This document shows positions 27,698-35,678 of a stretch of 64,000 nt of DNA, piece after piece. The position numbers and the translations under genes were made by a program. The notes under the pieces are model-generated. The model was not told the origin of the DNA. It did not search any database and saw nothing but the letters and a program-made list of their open reading frames with translations. Numbering within the stretch: the stretch's first letter is position 1; each line of letters opens with the position of its first letter. This stretch comes from Bombilactobacillus mellifer (lineage in GTDB: Bacteria > Bacillota > Bacilli > Lactobacillales > Lactobacillaceae): positions 1,221,304 to 1,285,303 of the forward strand of contig NZ_KQ034028.1 in assembly GCF_000970795.1 (NCBI RefSeq), read 5' to 3'.

Positions 27698-27726
27698 ATA
27701 ATAGCATTTTGTGCAAACGTTTGCAA
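27698..27726 (-). promoter_or_regulatory. Promoter of the candidate ncRNA
   Basis: On the minus strand, TTGCAA (27726-27721), 17-bp spacer, TATTAT (27703-27698). The predicted start is the G at 27691. Confidence 0.65.
27712..27725. promoter_or_regulatory. cre-like (CcpA/LacI-type) palindrome TGCAAACGTTTGCA
   Basis: A perfect 14-bp palindrome with central CG that fits the cre pattern TGNAANCGNTTNCA. It covers the -35 and the upstream spacer of the ncRNA promoter, a position expected to repress when bound. ptsH in this window encodes an HPr with Ser46, the CcpA corepressor. Confidence 0.7.
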
Positions 27727-27830
27727 CTATTGTTTATTCCTCAAAAGCTCAATTAATTCAGAATAAAATCAACTTGTTTTTGTTGTGACGCGAAGCTTTA
27801 GCGGCTCCTCGCATATCCTGTTTCGGATCG

Positions 27831-27862
27831 AAAAAAGAATAAATATTTTAAATAATTTATTC
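27831..27862 (-). terminator. Terminator of the mevalonate operon
   Basis: 8-bp AT-rich stem (27837-27844 with 27855-27862) followed on the minus strand by six Ts. It lies about 80 bp after the mvaS stop. Confidence 0.7.
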
Positions 27863-27937
27863 TTGTAAATTTCTTCAAAGAATAAACTCAGCAATTAATT
27901 TACTAGTCAGTGAGAAATTGTTGTTTTAAATTCAGCT

Positions 27938-29098
27938 TTAGACATAAAAGCGCTGGTGCGCCTCAACTTTGGTTAAATAATGTGGCGCTGTCGGATCACT
28001 TTGGGTTAATTCTTGTGCGGAACCATCAGTAACTAGTTGTTGTTGAAATTCTGCTTCATATTCCGCAATCGTTAACCGTTGCCGTTGTGCTAACATTTTT
28101 TGATGACTATGCGGATGTAGTTGCTCTTGAAACCCAGCCACTAAAGTTCCGGTAAATAATTCTGCGACAGCGCCTGAACCATAGCTATAACAGGCCAATT
28201 GGTCACCTGCTTGTAAGCTGGTATCATGATCCAATAAAGAAATTAAACTTAAATATAATGAACCGGTATAAATATTGCCAACGACTTGACCATATTGCAC
28301 ACTCGCTTGAAAACGCCGCATTAAGCGTTCGTAATCGACACTGGCTAGTTGTCCTTGCAAAGAGCGCACGGCTTTCAGTCCCATTTTCGAAAATGGTAAA
28401 TGGCATAACAACGCCTGTAAATCTGCCGGTTGCCATAACTTTTGCGCTTGGGCTTGAGTCCACAAGTTCTGAAACATTTTTAAATAAACTTCTTCGGAGA
28501 ACTTACCACGGGCCATCGCCTCTTGCGAATAATTAGGTCGCCAAAAGTCATTGACATTTTGACTTTGATAAACTGAATCCGGAGCGATTGCTAAAATGCG
28601 GGGATTGGCGCTCACTAAAAGAGCTACTGCTCCCGCGCCTTGTGTTACTTCACCGCTGGTCTGTAAGCCATAACGTGCAATGTCACTGGCTAAGACCAGT
28701 GCTTTTTGTTGAGGGTGCTGCGCTACAAAATCCCGGGCCAGTTGCAATCCAGCCGTCCCCCCATAGCAAGCTTCTTTCAATTCAATGGCCCGCAAATAAG
28801 GCGACAACTGCAATAATTGCTGCACGAATAAAGCCGCTGCTTTGGACTGATCTACTCCACTTTCCGTGGCCACGATCAATAAACCGATTTGCTGCCGATC
28901 AGCTGTCGAGAGAATTTTTTCGGCAGCATTAGCCGCTAAAACGACCGCATCTTGATCTAGACTAGGGATCGCCATTTGCCGTTGCCCGATGCCGATTAAA
29001 TATTTATTGGGATCTGTCTTTCGTGCCTGAGCTAAATCTACTAAATCTAAATATTGGGCAGGAGTGTAAAAATCCATCTTATCAATGCCAATATTCAT
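27938..29098 (-). CDS. mvaS: Hydroxymethylglutaryl-CoA synthase
   Basis: A 386-residue HMG-CoA synthase condensing acetyl-CoA and acetoacetyl-CoA in the mevalonate pathway. The catalytic Cys is in ELKEACYGGTAGLQLA (about residue 110), with the N-terminal GIDKMDFYTP, a conserved His in HLPFSKMG and the C-terminal YSYGSGAVAELFTG all matching. AAGGAGG precedes the ATG, which overlaps the mvaA stop (TAATG). It is the last gene of thiolase-mvaA-mvaS, giving all enzymes from acetyl-CoA to mevalonate. Confidence 0.97.
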   Translation of the reverse strand: MNIGIDKMDFYTPAQYLDLVDLAQARKTDPNKYLIGIGQRQMAIPSLDQDAVVLAANAAEKILSTADRQQIGLLIVATESGVDQSKAAALFVQQLLQLSPYLRAIELKEACYGGTAGLQLARDFVAQHPQQKALVLASDIARYGLQTSGEVTQGAGAVALLVSANPRILAIAPDSVYQSQNVNDFWRPNYSQEAMARGKFSEEVYLKMFQNLWTQAQAQKLWQPADLQALLCHLPFSKMGLKAVRSLQGQLASVDYERLMRRFQASVQYGQVVGNIYTGSLYLSLISLLDHDTSLQAGDQLACYSYGSGAVAELFTGTLVAGFQEQLHPHSHQKMLAQRQRLTIAEYEAEFQQQLVTDGSAQELTQSDPTAPHYLTKVEAHQRFYV

Positions 29099-30360
29099 TA
29101 CTCAATTCCTCCTTGAGATTGCTGGCGTAACTTGGTAATTAACGCCTTGGCTTGAGCCAAATTAGCTTGCTGGGGCTGTTGCCGTAGTTGTTTGACAATC
29201 AGATCAATTTCGGAAGTACGTGCTCCAGCCATCAAAGCCAAACTTTGTAACTGCAAATTCATATGTCCTGCTTGAATTCCCTGGGTCACTAACGCACGTA
29301 AAGCCGCAAGATTTGAAGCTAAACCCACACTGGCAATAATTCGCATCAACTGTGCTGCTGAAGGGTGTTGTAAAATTTTTAAATTAATTTGCGCCAGCGG
29401 CAAAGTAGAGATCGCTCCGCCAACACTACCAAGCGGTAAATTTAAGTTCAAAACTCCGCGCAAACCTTTAGGCGTCAAGTGCCAAGAACTCAGACTGCGA
29501 TGCTGATCATTCAATCCTGCATACACACTAGCAGCTACATTGCGTGTATCGTTTCCCGTCGCTAACACCACTGCCTGGACACCGTTCATGATGCCCTTAT
29601 TATGCGTGGCCGCCCGTGCTAATGAAATGTGGGCTAATTTACTAGCTTGCACAATTTTACGGGCTACGACTTCCCCGCTCAAATTAGAAGTTTGTAGTTG
29701 TTCAAATTGCACTTCGGCTACCGCTTGTACCTTTTGTTCCGGAGCATGATTAGATAGAATAGCCATTAAATACTCTAATTGTGGCAGTTGGATTTGTAAA
29801 TAATGACCCACAGCTTCAGCTATGGTATTAACCACATTGGCTCCCATGGCTTCACCGGGATCTATCAATAACTGAAATTCTACAAATTCTTCTTGTTGTT
29901 GGACTGTGATTTGGCGCAAACCACCGCCATGAGCGATTAAAGAAGGATGCGCCTGCAAAGCAACTTGCTTTAGCGCCCTTTGCTGGGCTTTCAAAAATTT
30001 TTGAGGTTGCCCTAGTTGACCCACAAACACAATTTGTGCTCGAATTCCTTGCCGCTGTACCTGCGTGGTAAATCCTCCGCTGCGTGCTACGCGTTGAGCC
30101 GCATTACTGGCGGCTGCAATGACTGAGGGTTCTTCTATAGCCATCGGCACTAAATATTGATGTCCATCAATCAAAAAATGATTAGCTAACCCTAAAGGGA
30201 GCGGAAAAGTGCCAATTTGATTTTCCACTAAGCGACTAGCAATCGTTGTTGGTAACGCCGTATTGTCCCGAAACAAAGCTTTTTCTGAGGCTGTCAATAT
30301 GCCCTGTTCTTCTAACTGTTGTAAACGTTGTTCCGTGCTCAATTCATAAAACTTAGTCAT
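29098..30360 (-). CDS. mvaA: Hydroxymethylglutaryl-CoA reductase, degradative/class II type
   Basis: A 420-residue class II HMG-CoA reductase producing mevalonate. Visible motifs are PLPLGLANHFLIDG, PMAIEEPSVIAAASNAA (substrate site with Glu), the dinucleotide-binding DPGEAMGANVVNTIAE, THNKGIMNG with the catalytic Lys, and the C-terminal AGHMNLQ segment with its His. The start at ATG 30360 (MTKFYELS) overlaps the thiolase stop by 4 bp; a longer reading from 30408 adds an Arg-rich tail that is the thiolase C-terminus in another frame. Unlike enterococcal MvaE it is not fused to the thiolase. Confidence 0.96.
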   Translation of the reverse strand: MTKFYELSTEQRLQQLEEQGILTASEKALFRDNTALPTTIASRLVENQIGTFPLPLGLANHFLIDGHQYLVPMAIEEPSVIAAASNAAQRVARSGGFTTQVQRQGIRAQIVFVGQLGQPQKFLKAQQRALKQVALQAHPSLIAHGGGLRQITVQQQEEFVEFQLLIDPGEAMGANVVNTIAEAVGHYLQIQLPQLEYLMAILSNHAPEQKVQAVAEVQFEQLQTSNLSGEVVARKIVQASKLAHISLARAATHNKGIMNGVQAVVLATGNDTRNVAASVYAGLNDQHRSLSSWHLTPKGLRGVLNLNLPLGSVGGAISTLPLAQINLKILQHPSAAQLMRIIASVGLASNLAALRALVTQGIQAGHMNLQLQSLALMAGARTSEIDLIVKQLRQQPQQANLAQAKALITKLRQQSQGGIE

Positions 30361-31520
30361 CTTAAACACTCGATTTCTAGGGCGAGTCCTTGTCCGCCCC
30401 CTACACATAATGCTGCTAAACCGCGGCGTAAATGCAAGCGTTGTAAATTATGCACTAAAGTTGTCATGATGCGCGCTCCGGAAGCCCCCAAAGCATGTCC
30501 CAAAGCCAGCGCGCCGCCACTGATATTATATTTTCTGGTAGGAATTTGTAACTCCTGCTGAACCACTAATGCTTGGGCCGCAAACGCTTCATTCACTTCA
30601 AATAAATCAATATCGGCTATTGTCTGATGCTGCCGCTGTAATAATTTTTGAATAGCTACTACGGGGGCATACCCCATCAATTCCGGAGCGTAACCTACTT
30701 CTTGAAAAGCGACTAATCGGGCTAACATTGGCCAATGATAGGCTTGGGCATTTTCAGCAGTAGTCAACACTAAAAGCGCGGCCGCATCACTATATGGTGA
30801 GGCATTCCCAGCGGTTACACTACCGTGCTTTAAAAACACCGGTGGCAATTGCGCTAAACTTGTGAGATTGGTTTGGGGACGAACCGTCTCATCTTGAATT
30901 AGGTCATTCACAGGGATGATCTCTGCGGCAAAGTTGCCTTGCTGGGCAGCCACTGCAGCTTTTTGATGAGAAGCTAACGCAAATTCGTCCTGCTGCTGGC
31001 GGGTTAGTTGATACTTAGTAACTAAATTTTCAGCAGTGACTCCCATCAGTTGTTGACTAGACGCATCGGTTAAACCATCAACTACAATGTCATCTTGAAT
31101 TTCCGACAAATCAAACTCTTTTTTATTCTTACGGCGCACCAACCCTGGCGCCTGTGTCATACTTTCCGTACCTCCAGCTACTACTACTTGGGCATCCTGT
31201 AACAACAAAGTACTTTGTGCCAAACGTAAGGCCTTCAAACTGGAACCGCAAACTTGATTAATAGTTAAAGCCGTCCCAGTGACTGGCAAATGAGCCTGTA
31301 ATTGAACTTGGCGGGCGACATTTTGTCCAGCACCTGCGGTAAGGACATTCCCCAAGATCACTTGATCAATCTGGCTAGGATCCAGCGAATAAGCGGTCAA
31401 CATTTTTTGCAATAATTTAGTAGCTAAACTACTGCTGGTTTCCTTTTGTAATCCACCAAAAAATTTACCCACGGGGGTGCGATTAGCTGCTACAATAACA
31501 ATGTCATTTGGATCTAAAAT
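30357..31520 (-). CDS. Acetyl-CoA C-acetyltransferase (thiolase), probable ATT start
   Basis: A 387-residue thiolase making acetoacetyl-CoA, first enzyme of the mevalonate operon. The catalytic residues are in NQVCGSSLKAL (acyl-Cys), GHALGASGAR (His) and CVGGGQGLALE (Cys). The conserved first strand, IVIVAANRTPVGKFFGG, is encoded upstream of the first in-frame GTG (31472) and has no ATG, GTG or TTG. The only good match to the AGGAG at 31530 is ATT at 31520, 9 nt downstream. An ATG at 31527 is 2 nt from that site, out of frame and ends after 7 codons. I annotate the ATT start; a GTG start would delete a core strand. Confidence 0.85.
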   Translation of the reverse strand: MLDPNDIVIVAANRTPVGKFFGGLQKETSSSLATKLLQKMLTAYSLDPSQIDQVILGNVLTAGAGQNVARQVQLQAHLPVTGTALTINQVCGSSLKALRLAQSTLLLQDAQVVVAGGTESMTQAPGLVRRKNKKEFDLSEIQDDIVVDGLTDASSQQLMGVTAENLVTKYQLTRQQQDEFALASHQKAAVAAQQGNFAAEIIPVNDLIQDETVRPQTNLTSLAQLPPVFLKHGSVTAGNASPYSDAAALLVLTTAENAQAYHWPMLARLVAFQEVGYAPELMGYAPVVAIQKLLQRQHQTIADIDLFEVNEAFAAQALVVQQELQIPTRKYNISGGALALGHALGASGARIMTTLVHNLQRLHLRRGLAALCVGGGQGLALEIECLR

Positions 31521-31564
31521 TTTGCATCACTCCTACTTAATTGAATCAATAAACGAGGCCCTTA

Positions 31565-31864
31565 ATGAATGCGGCTACTTTAATTGCGTTGCTTCAAGAT
31601 TTACGCGCCAACACTCCAATCTATTTTGAAGATGGCGAACACGAATTATGGGGAATCTTCAGTATAGCATCTGTTACTACGAATTCAACCCACATAATTG
31701 AGTTGCGTTTGCAACGGCATCGATTAAAAACCTATAAAGTTTGGGAAGTAATTGTTTTACTCCAACAAGCGGATCCTCAAACTTTAGTGGCTGTTACGCA
31801 CACAAAAAAACGCCAGCTAATTTTTGGAATCCGTTTAGCTGGACGTCAAGTTTATTTGAAATGA
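31565..31864 (+). CDS. Hypothetical protein, 99 aa
   Basis: Unrecognised 99-residue soluble protein. GAGG lies 8 nt before the ATG. The sequence alternates charged and hydrophobic residues, suggesting a small beta-rich fold (IYFEDGEHELWGIFSI, HIIELRLQRHRLK, RLAGRQVYLK). It has no cysteine or membrane segment. It is divergent from the thiolase and ends immediately at the convergent galU stop. Confidence 0.6.
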   Translation: MNAATLIALLQDLRANTPIYFEDGEHELWGIFSIASVTTNSTHIIELRLQRHRLKTYKVWEVIVLLQQADPQTLVAVTHTKKRQLIFGIRLAGRQVYLK

Positions 31865-32764
31865 TTATTTTTTGGTTTCTTCTTGGGCCAACTGTTGACC
31901 TAGTTGAATGATATAACGCCGTAAATCATCTTTAATTTCCGGATGTGTTAAGCCATATTCAATACTCGTTTGCATATAGCCAAACTTATTCCCGACATCA
32001 TAGCGTTTACCTTTAAATTCCCGTGCAAACACACGTTGGGTCTTATTTAACCGGTCAATGGCATCCGTTAGTTGAACTTCATTACCGGCTCCCGGTTTTT
32101 GCGTTGCTAAGATGTCAAAAATATCCGGTGTAAGTAAATAGCGGCCAATAATCGCTAAATTGCTAGGTGCTTGTGCTGCTGCGGGTTTTTCTACAAAATT
32201 ATTGACCCGATACAATCCGGGACTCGCCTGACCATCGGGCGCAATAACTCCATATTTGGAAACATCTTCTTTGGGAACTTGCATTACTGCCAAAGTAGAA
32301 GCGTGAGTCTGATTATAATCATCGATAAGTTGTTTAGTCAAAGGAACCTGATCGCGCATTAAATCATCGCCCAGCATCACTACAAAAGGTTCATCAGCTA
32401 CAAAAGACTTGGCAATCCTGACAGCATCACCTAACCCTTTGGGATACGGCTGGCGCGTAAAATATAAATTAATGCCAATTTTAGTAATATTGTGTACTAA
32501 ATCTAATAACTTATCTTTATGTTTTGCTTTTAAATTTTGTTCCAGCTCAGGTGCTGAATCAAAATGGTCCTCAATCGGTCGTTTGCCTTTACCGGTAATA
32601 ATTAAAATATCTTCAATCCCGGAAGCTTTGGCTTCCTCGACAATAAATTGAATTGTTGGTTTATCAACTATCGGGAGCATTTCTTTAGCCATGGCTTTTG
32701 TGACTGGCAAAAAACGTGTTCCTAAACCGGCCGCGGGAATAACGGCTTTTCTTACCCGTTCCAT
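31865..32764 (-). CDS. galU: UTP-glucose-1-phosphate uridylyltransferase
   Basis: A 299-residue GalU that makes UDP-glucose for envelope polysaccharides and glycolipids. The nucleotide-binding signature [20 protein letters not shown] is at the N-terminus; other motifs are [27 protein letters not shown] and [12 protein letters not shown] with sugar-phosphate-binding Lys. ATG 32764 (MERVRK) is chosen: GGAG sits 9 nt upstream, while ATG 32779 overlaps it. It lies at the end of a map-yihY-galU run on the minus strand. Confidence 0.96.
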   Translation of the reverse strand: MERVRKAVIPAAGLGTRFLPVTKAMAKEMLPIVDKPTIQFIVEEAKASGIEDILIITGKGKRPIEDHFDSAPELEQNLKAKHKDKLLDLVHNITKIGINLYFTRQPYPKGLGDAVRIAKSFVADEPFVVMLGDDLMRDQVPLTKQLIDDYNQTHASTLAVMQVPKEDVSKYGVIAPDGQASPGLYRVNNFVEKPAAAQAPSNLAIIGRYLLTPDIFDILATQKPGAGNEVQLTDAIDRLNKTQRVFAREFKGKRYDVGNKFGYMQTSIEYGLTHPEIKDDLRRYIIQLGQQLAQEETKK

Positions 32765-32833
32765 ACTTACAATCTCCATTCCAATTAAGATTATTTAATA
32801 AAAAATGAACATACATATTATAGCATAAGCAAT

Positions 32834-33799
32834 TTAACTTCCCGATTGGCTTCGCTTATTTAAAAATCGATGAAATCGTGCTGAATGCTGAATACTACCA
32901 GTCCATGCTTCCAACACGGCAGCATTTAAGGCGGCTCCAATCATAAAAACATTGCCTACTAAATTTAACCAAATAATTAAGATAAAAAAAGTGCCCAAAG
33001 TCCCATAGGAATTCCATCGATATCCAAAATACTTCAAATATAAGCTAAAAACTTGGGCTAAAATCAAAAAGACCATTGTCGACAATAATGCCCCCGGCCA
33101 AACATAACGTAAGGGACTATGTGAACTCGATAAGAGCAAATATGCTAATGACATTAATAAAAACAACATGGTTAAGGAAACTGGCCATTTCCAGCGAATA
33201 AATTCTTGAATAATCTCGGGACCCCAAGACACATAAGGCTGGAGCCACAACAAAATTTGCTGACCCGCAATAAAAATTACCATACCGCTAATCGTTAACA
33301 AAATAAAAGCTGCCGTAAGAATAATCGCTGTGAAGCGGGTAATGAGGGCATTCACCCATGAAGTTTTGACATAAAGCGTTTGCTTATTCAGACCATAAAC
33401 ATCATTTACGCTTTGCTTGAGAATGTTAACCACTCCCGAACTGGACCACAACGTTCCAAGAATCCCAAAAGACAATAATCCCCCATTAGACCGAGTTAAT
33501 AACTTAACGATCAGTGGTTGAATGAGCGGCTGTAATTGAGTGGGAATAATCGTTTCTAAATAACCCAATACCGCTTTGACATCCAAATGCAGCCAAGGGA
33601 TGACACTGCCAATCAATGAGATTAAAGGAAAAAAGGACAGAATTCCATAATAAACAATGGCTTTAGAAGAGAGGCTGAGATTACCATTTTTAATCTTTTG
33701 TAAAACAAGCTGAACAAATAAGACCACTTTCGTGGTCCATTTATTCGAAGAAGAAACTAATGGTTGTGGTCGGGTCGGTTTAAAGTCTGTCATAGGCAC
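32834..33799 (-). CDS. YihY/virulence factor BrkB family membrane protein
   Basis: A 321-residue polytopic protein of the YihY (UPF0761, formerly RNase BN) family, with six predicted helices. Family features are the LSSKAIVYYGILSFFPLISLIGS segment near residue 45, ITGMLGTLWSSSGVVNILKQSVNDVYG-type region (GTLWSSSGVVNILKQSVN) and WPGALLSTMVF / YGTLGTFFILIIWLNL. The N-terminal 20 residues are polar. Its biochemical function is not established. It starts 4 bp after the map stop, so is likely co-transcribed with map and galU. Confidence 0.9.
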   Translation of the reverse strand: MPMTDFKPTRPQPLVSSSNKWTTKVVLFVQLVLQKIKNGNLSLSSKAIVYYGILSFFPLISLIGSVIPWLHLDVKAVLGYLETIIPTQLQPLIQPLIVKLLTRSNGGLLSFGILGTLWSSSGVVNILKQSVNDVYGLNKQTLYVKTSWVNALITRFTAIILTAAFILLTISGMVIFIAGQQILLWLQPYVSWGPEIIQEFIRWKWPVSLTMLFLLMSLAYLLLSSSHSPLRYVWPGALLSTMVFLILAQVFSLYLKYFGYRWNSYGTLGTFFILIIWLNLVGNVFMIGAALNAAVLEAWTGSIQHSARFHRFLNKRSQSGS

Positions 33800-33802
33800 T
33801 CG

Positions 33803-34591
33803 CTATAAATAATTTTTGTCAAATTCCGCGTCTTGTGAAGTTAAAATTTTCGGACCATCAGCAGTAATTGCAATAGTATGTTCATATTGTGCACAATTGC
33901 TGCCATCGGCTGTTACAAAATATTCCCAATCATCCGGGGCAAATTTACTTTTAATTTCCCAAGTTCCTAAAGTAATCATGGGTTCAATTGTAATGGTCAT
34001 TCCTTCTTTGAGCCGTAAGCCCTTGCCGGGTTCACCATAGTGCGGCACATTAGGTGCTTCATGCATGCTCGGTTGAATTCCATGGCCAATCAAATCCCGT
34101 ACATCGCCCATGCCCTCAATATCTTCCGTGTAATGTTGGATGGCATAGCCAATGTCTCCTAAACGATTGCCTACTCGAGCTTGATCAATACCTAAATATA
34201 ACGCTTTTTTGGTCACAGCCATTAAATGCTGCTTTTCCGGTGTAATCTCTCCCACCGCATAAGTCCAGCATGAATCACTTTGATAACCATCCAATTCAAT
34301 GGTCATGTCCACACTGACTATATCACCATTTTTTAAAATAATATCTTTGCGCGGTTCCGCATGCGCCACTTCATCATTAACACAGACACAAGTCGCAAAT
34401 TGGTACCCTTCAAAGCCCTTTTCCGAAGGTCGGCCACCATGTGAGGTAATGAAATGATCCGCGAAATTTTCAATTTCCATGCCTGAAACACCTGGCTTAA
34501 TTAATTTACTTAAACCTAAATGTGTTTGTGCTAATAGAGCACCTGATTTACGCATACCTTCAATTTCGCGAGCCGATTTTAAAGTAATCAA
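33803..34591 (-). CDS. map: Type I methionine aminopeptidase
   Basis: A 262-residue MetAP removing the N-terminal Met. All five metal ligands can be read: Asp in VSVDMTIELDGYQSDSCW (two), His in LIGHGIQPSMHEAPNVP, Glu in ITIEPMI and Glu in QYEHTIAI; the substrate His is in NDEVAHAEP. I choose the TTG at 34591, which gives the family-typical start MITLKSAREIE with GAGG 8 nt upstream; the reading frame extends 14 codons further but without a good site. Confidence 0.95.
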   Translation of the reverse strand: MITLKSAREIEGMRKSGALLAQTHLGLSKLIKPGVSGMEIENFADHFITSHGGRPSEKGFEGYQFATCVCVNDEVAHAEPRKDIILKNGDIVSVDMTIELDGYQSDSCWTYAVGEITPEKQHLMAVTKKALYLGIDQARVGNRLGDIGYAIQHYTEDIEGMGDVRDLIGHGIQPSMHEAPNVPHYGEPGKGLRLKEGMTITIEPMITLGTWEIKSKFAPDDWEYFVTADGSNCAQYEHTIAITADGPKILTSQDAEFDKNYL

Positions 34592-34717
34592 ACAATCATC
34601 CTCTCTTATTATTCTGTCAACATTATAGCTCACTGCGGACCAAGGTAAAACAACTTCCCCTTTATTCCCAACATTTTGCTATAATAGGGACCATTAAAAA
34701 TAAATGGGGTTAGTTGG

Positions 34718-35179
34718 TTGACAAAAGTAAAAATTGTATACGCCAGTATGACAGGCAATGATGAAGATATGGCTGATATTTTAAGTGAAGATTTTGAAAA
34801 TGCCGGCATGCAAGTTGAAATGTCGGAAATCTCCCAAACTGATGTTCAAGACTTTCAACAAGCTGACATTTGTATAGTTGTCAGTTACACTTATTCTGAC
34901 GGCTTAGAAGGTCATATTCCCGATGAGGGTCTAGACTTTTATCATGATTTGCTTGAAACCAACCTCACGGGTAAAACATTCGGTGTTTGTGGTTCCGGCG
35001 ACACTTTTTATCAAGATTTTGCACTCGCTGTGGATAATTTTGAACAAGCTTTCCAGACCACGGGAGCAACTATGGGGGCACCCAGTGTTAAAGTGGAATT
35101 AGCTCCTGATCAGGAGGATATCGCCCGCTTAGATCAATTTGCGCAAACTATTATTAATCATTTCCAGAAGAAAGATTAA
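34718..35179 (+). CDS. Flavodoxin
   Basis: A 153-residue short-chain flavodoxin, an FMN electron carrier. The phosphate-binding loop is YASMTGNDEDMA, the second FMN loop is SYTYSDGLEGHIP and the third GVCGSGDTFYQDF. It starts at TTG (34718) with a GGGG-type site upstream. The gtrA gene follows after 4 bp. No partner reductase is encoded nearby. Confidence 0.93.
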   Translation: MTKVKIVYASMTGNDEDMADILSEDFENAGMQVEMSEISQTDVQDFQQADICIVVSYTYSDGLEGHIPDEGLDFYHDLLETNLTGKTFGVCGSGDTFYQDFALAVDNFEQAFQTTGATMGAPSVKVELAPDQEDIARLDQFAQTIINHFQKKD

Positions 35180-35183
35180 ACCA

Positions 35184-35666
35184 ATGAGGCTCTTGCATAA
35201 ATATCACGAATTTTTGATTTATAGTATCTTTGGCTTCCTCGCTTCACTTATAAACATTGTTAGTTTCAATCTCTTTCATAATCACTGGCACTTAACGATG
35301 TTATGGGCTAATACTATCGCGTGGCTGTTGGCTAATTTATTCTCTTTTTTTGCTAATAAAGCCGTGGTCTTTAAGGCCAGCGGCCATCATGGCTGGCGGT
35401 TTATAAAAGAAATTATTTTATTTCTATCCCAACGGATCGTGGCTTTATTGTTGGATAATGTTTTAATGTGGCTGGGTGTTAATTGGTTACGTTGGTCTAA
35501 TTTAATTGTCAAAACCGGTGATCAATTAATTGTGGGAATTGTGAATTATTTGTCGACCCGGGCTATTTTTCTGCATGAAAATGGGCCTTTACTGCGGCGA
35601 ATGGAGCATCGGCGGCAAACGCCCCCTAAAAAAAGTACAACTAAAAAAACTTGCCACTCAAAGTAG
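35184..35666 (+). CDS. GtrA family membrane protein
   Basis: A 160-residue GtrA-like protein with four helices; YSIFGFLASLINIVSFNLF near the N-terminus, ANTIAWLLANLFSFFANKAVVF and the C-terminal VGIVNYLSTRAIF are characteristic. GtrA proteins are thought to assist transfer of lipid-linked sugars across the membrane in teichoic-acid or exopolysaccharide glycosylation. The start ATG 35184 (MRLLHK) is favoured over an upstream frame start. The Lys/Thr-rich tail runs into the terminator of convergent wecB. Confidence 0.88.
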   Translation: MRLLHKYHEFLIYSIFGFLASLINIVSFNLFHNHWHLTMLWANTIAWLLANLFSFFANKAVVFKASGHHGWRFIKEIILFLSQRIVALLLDNVLMWLGVNWLRWSNLIVKTGDQLIVGIVNYLSTRAIFLHENGPLLRRMEHRRQTPPKKSTTKKTCHSK

Positions 35667-35672
35667 CAAGTT
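35648..35672 (-). terminator. Terminator of wecB, overlapping the gtrA stop
   Basis: 7-bp stem (35648-35654 with 35666-35672) with an inner 3-bp extension; on the minus strand it is followed by seven Ts. It lies 7 bp after the wecB stop. Confidence 0.8.
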
Positions 35673-35678
35673 ACAAAT

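Noticed and set aside
28588-28932. 114-codon open frame antisense to mvaS
   Set aside because: Shadow frame of a well-supported gene, no initiation signal.
31470-31472. GTG 31472 as the start of the thiolase
   Set aside because: It would delete the conserved first strand and lacks a ribosome site; the ATT start fits better.
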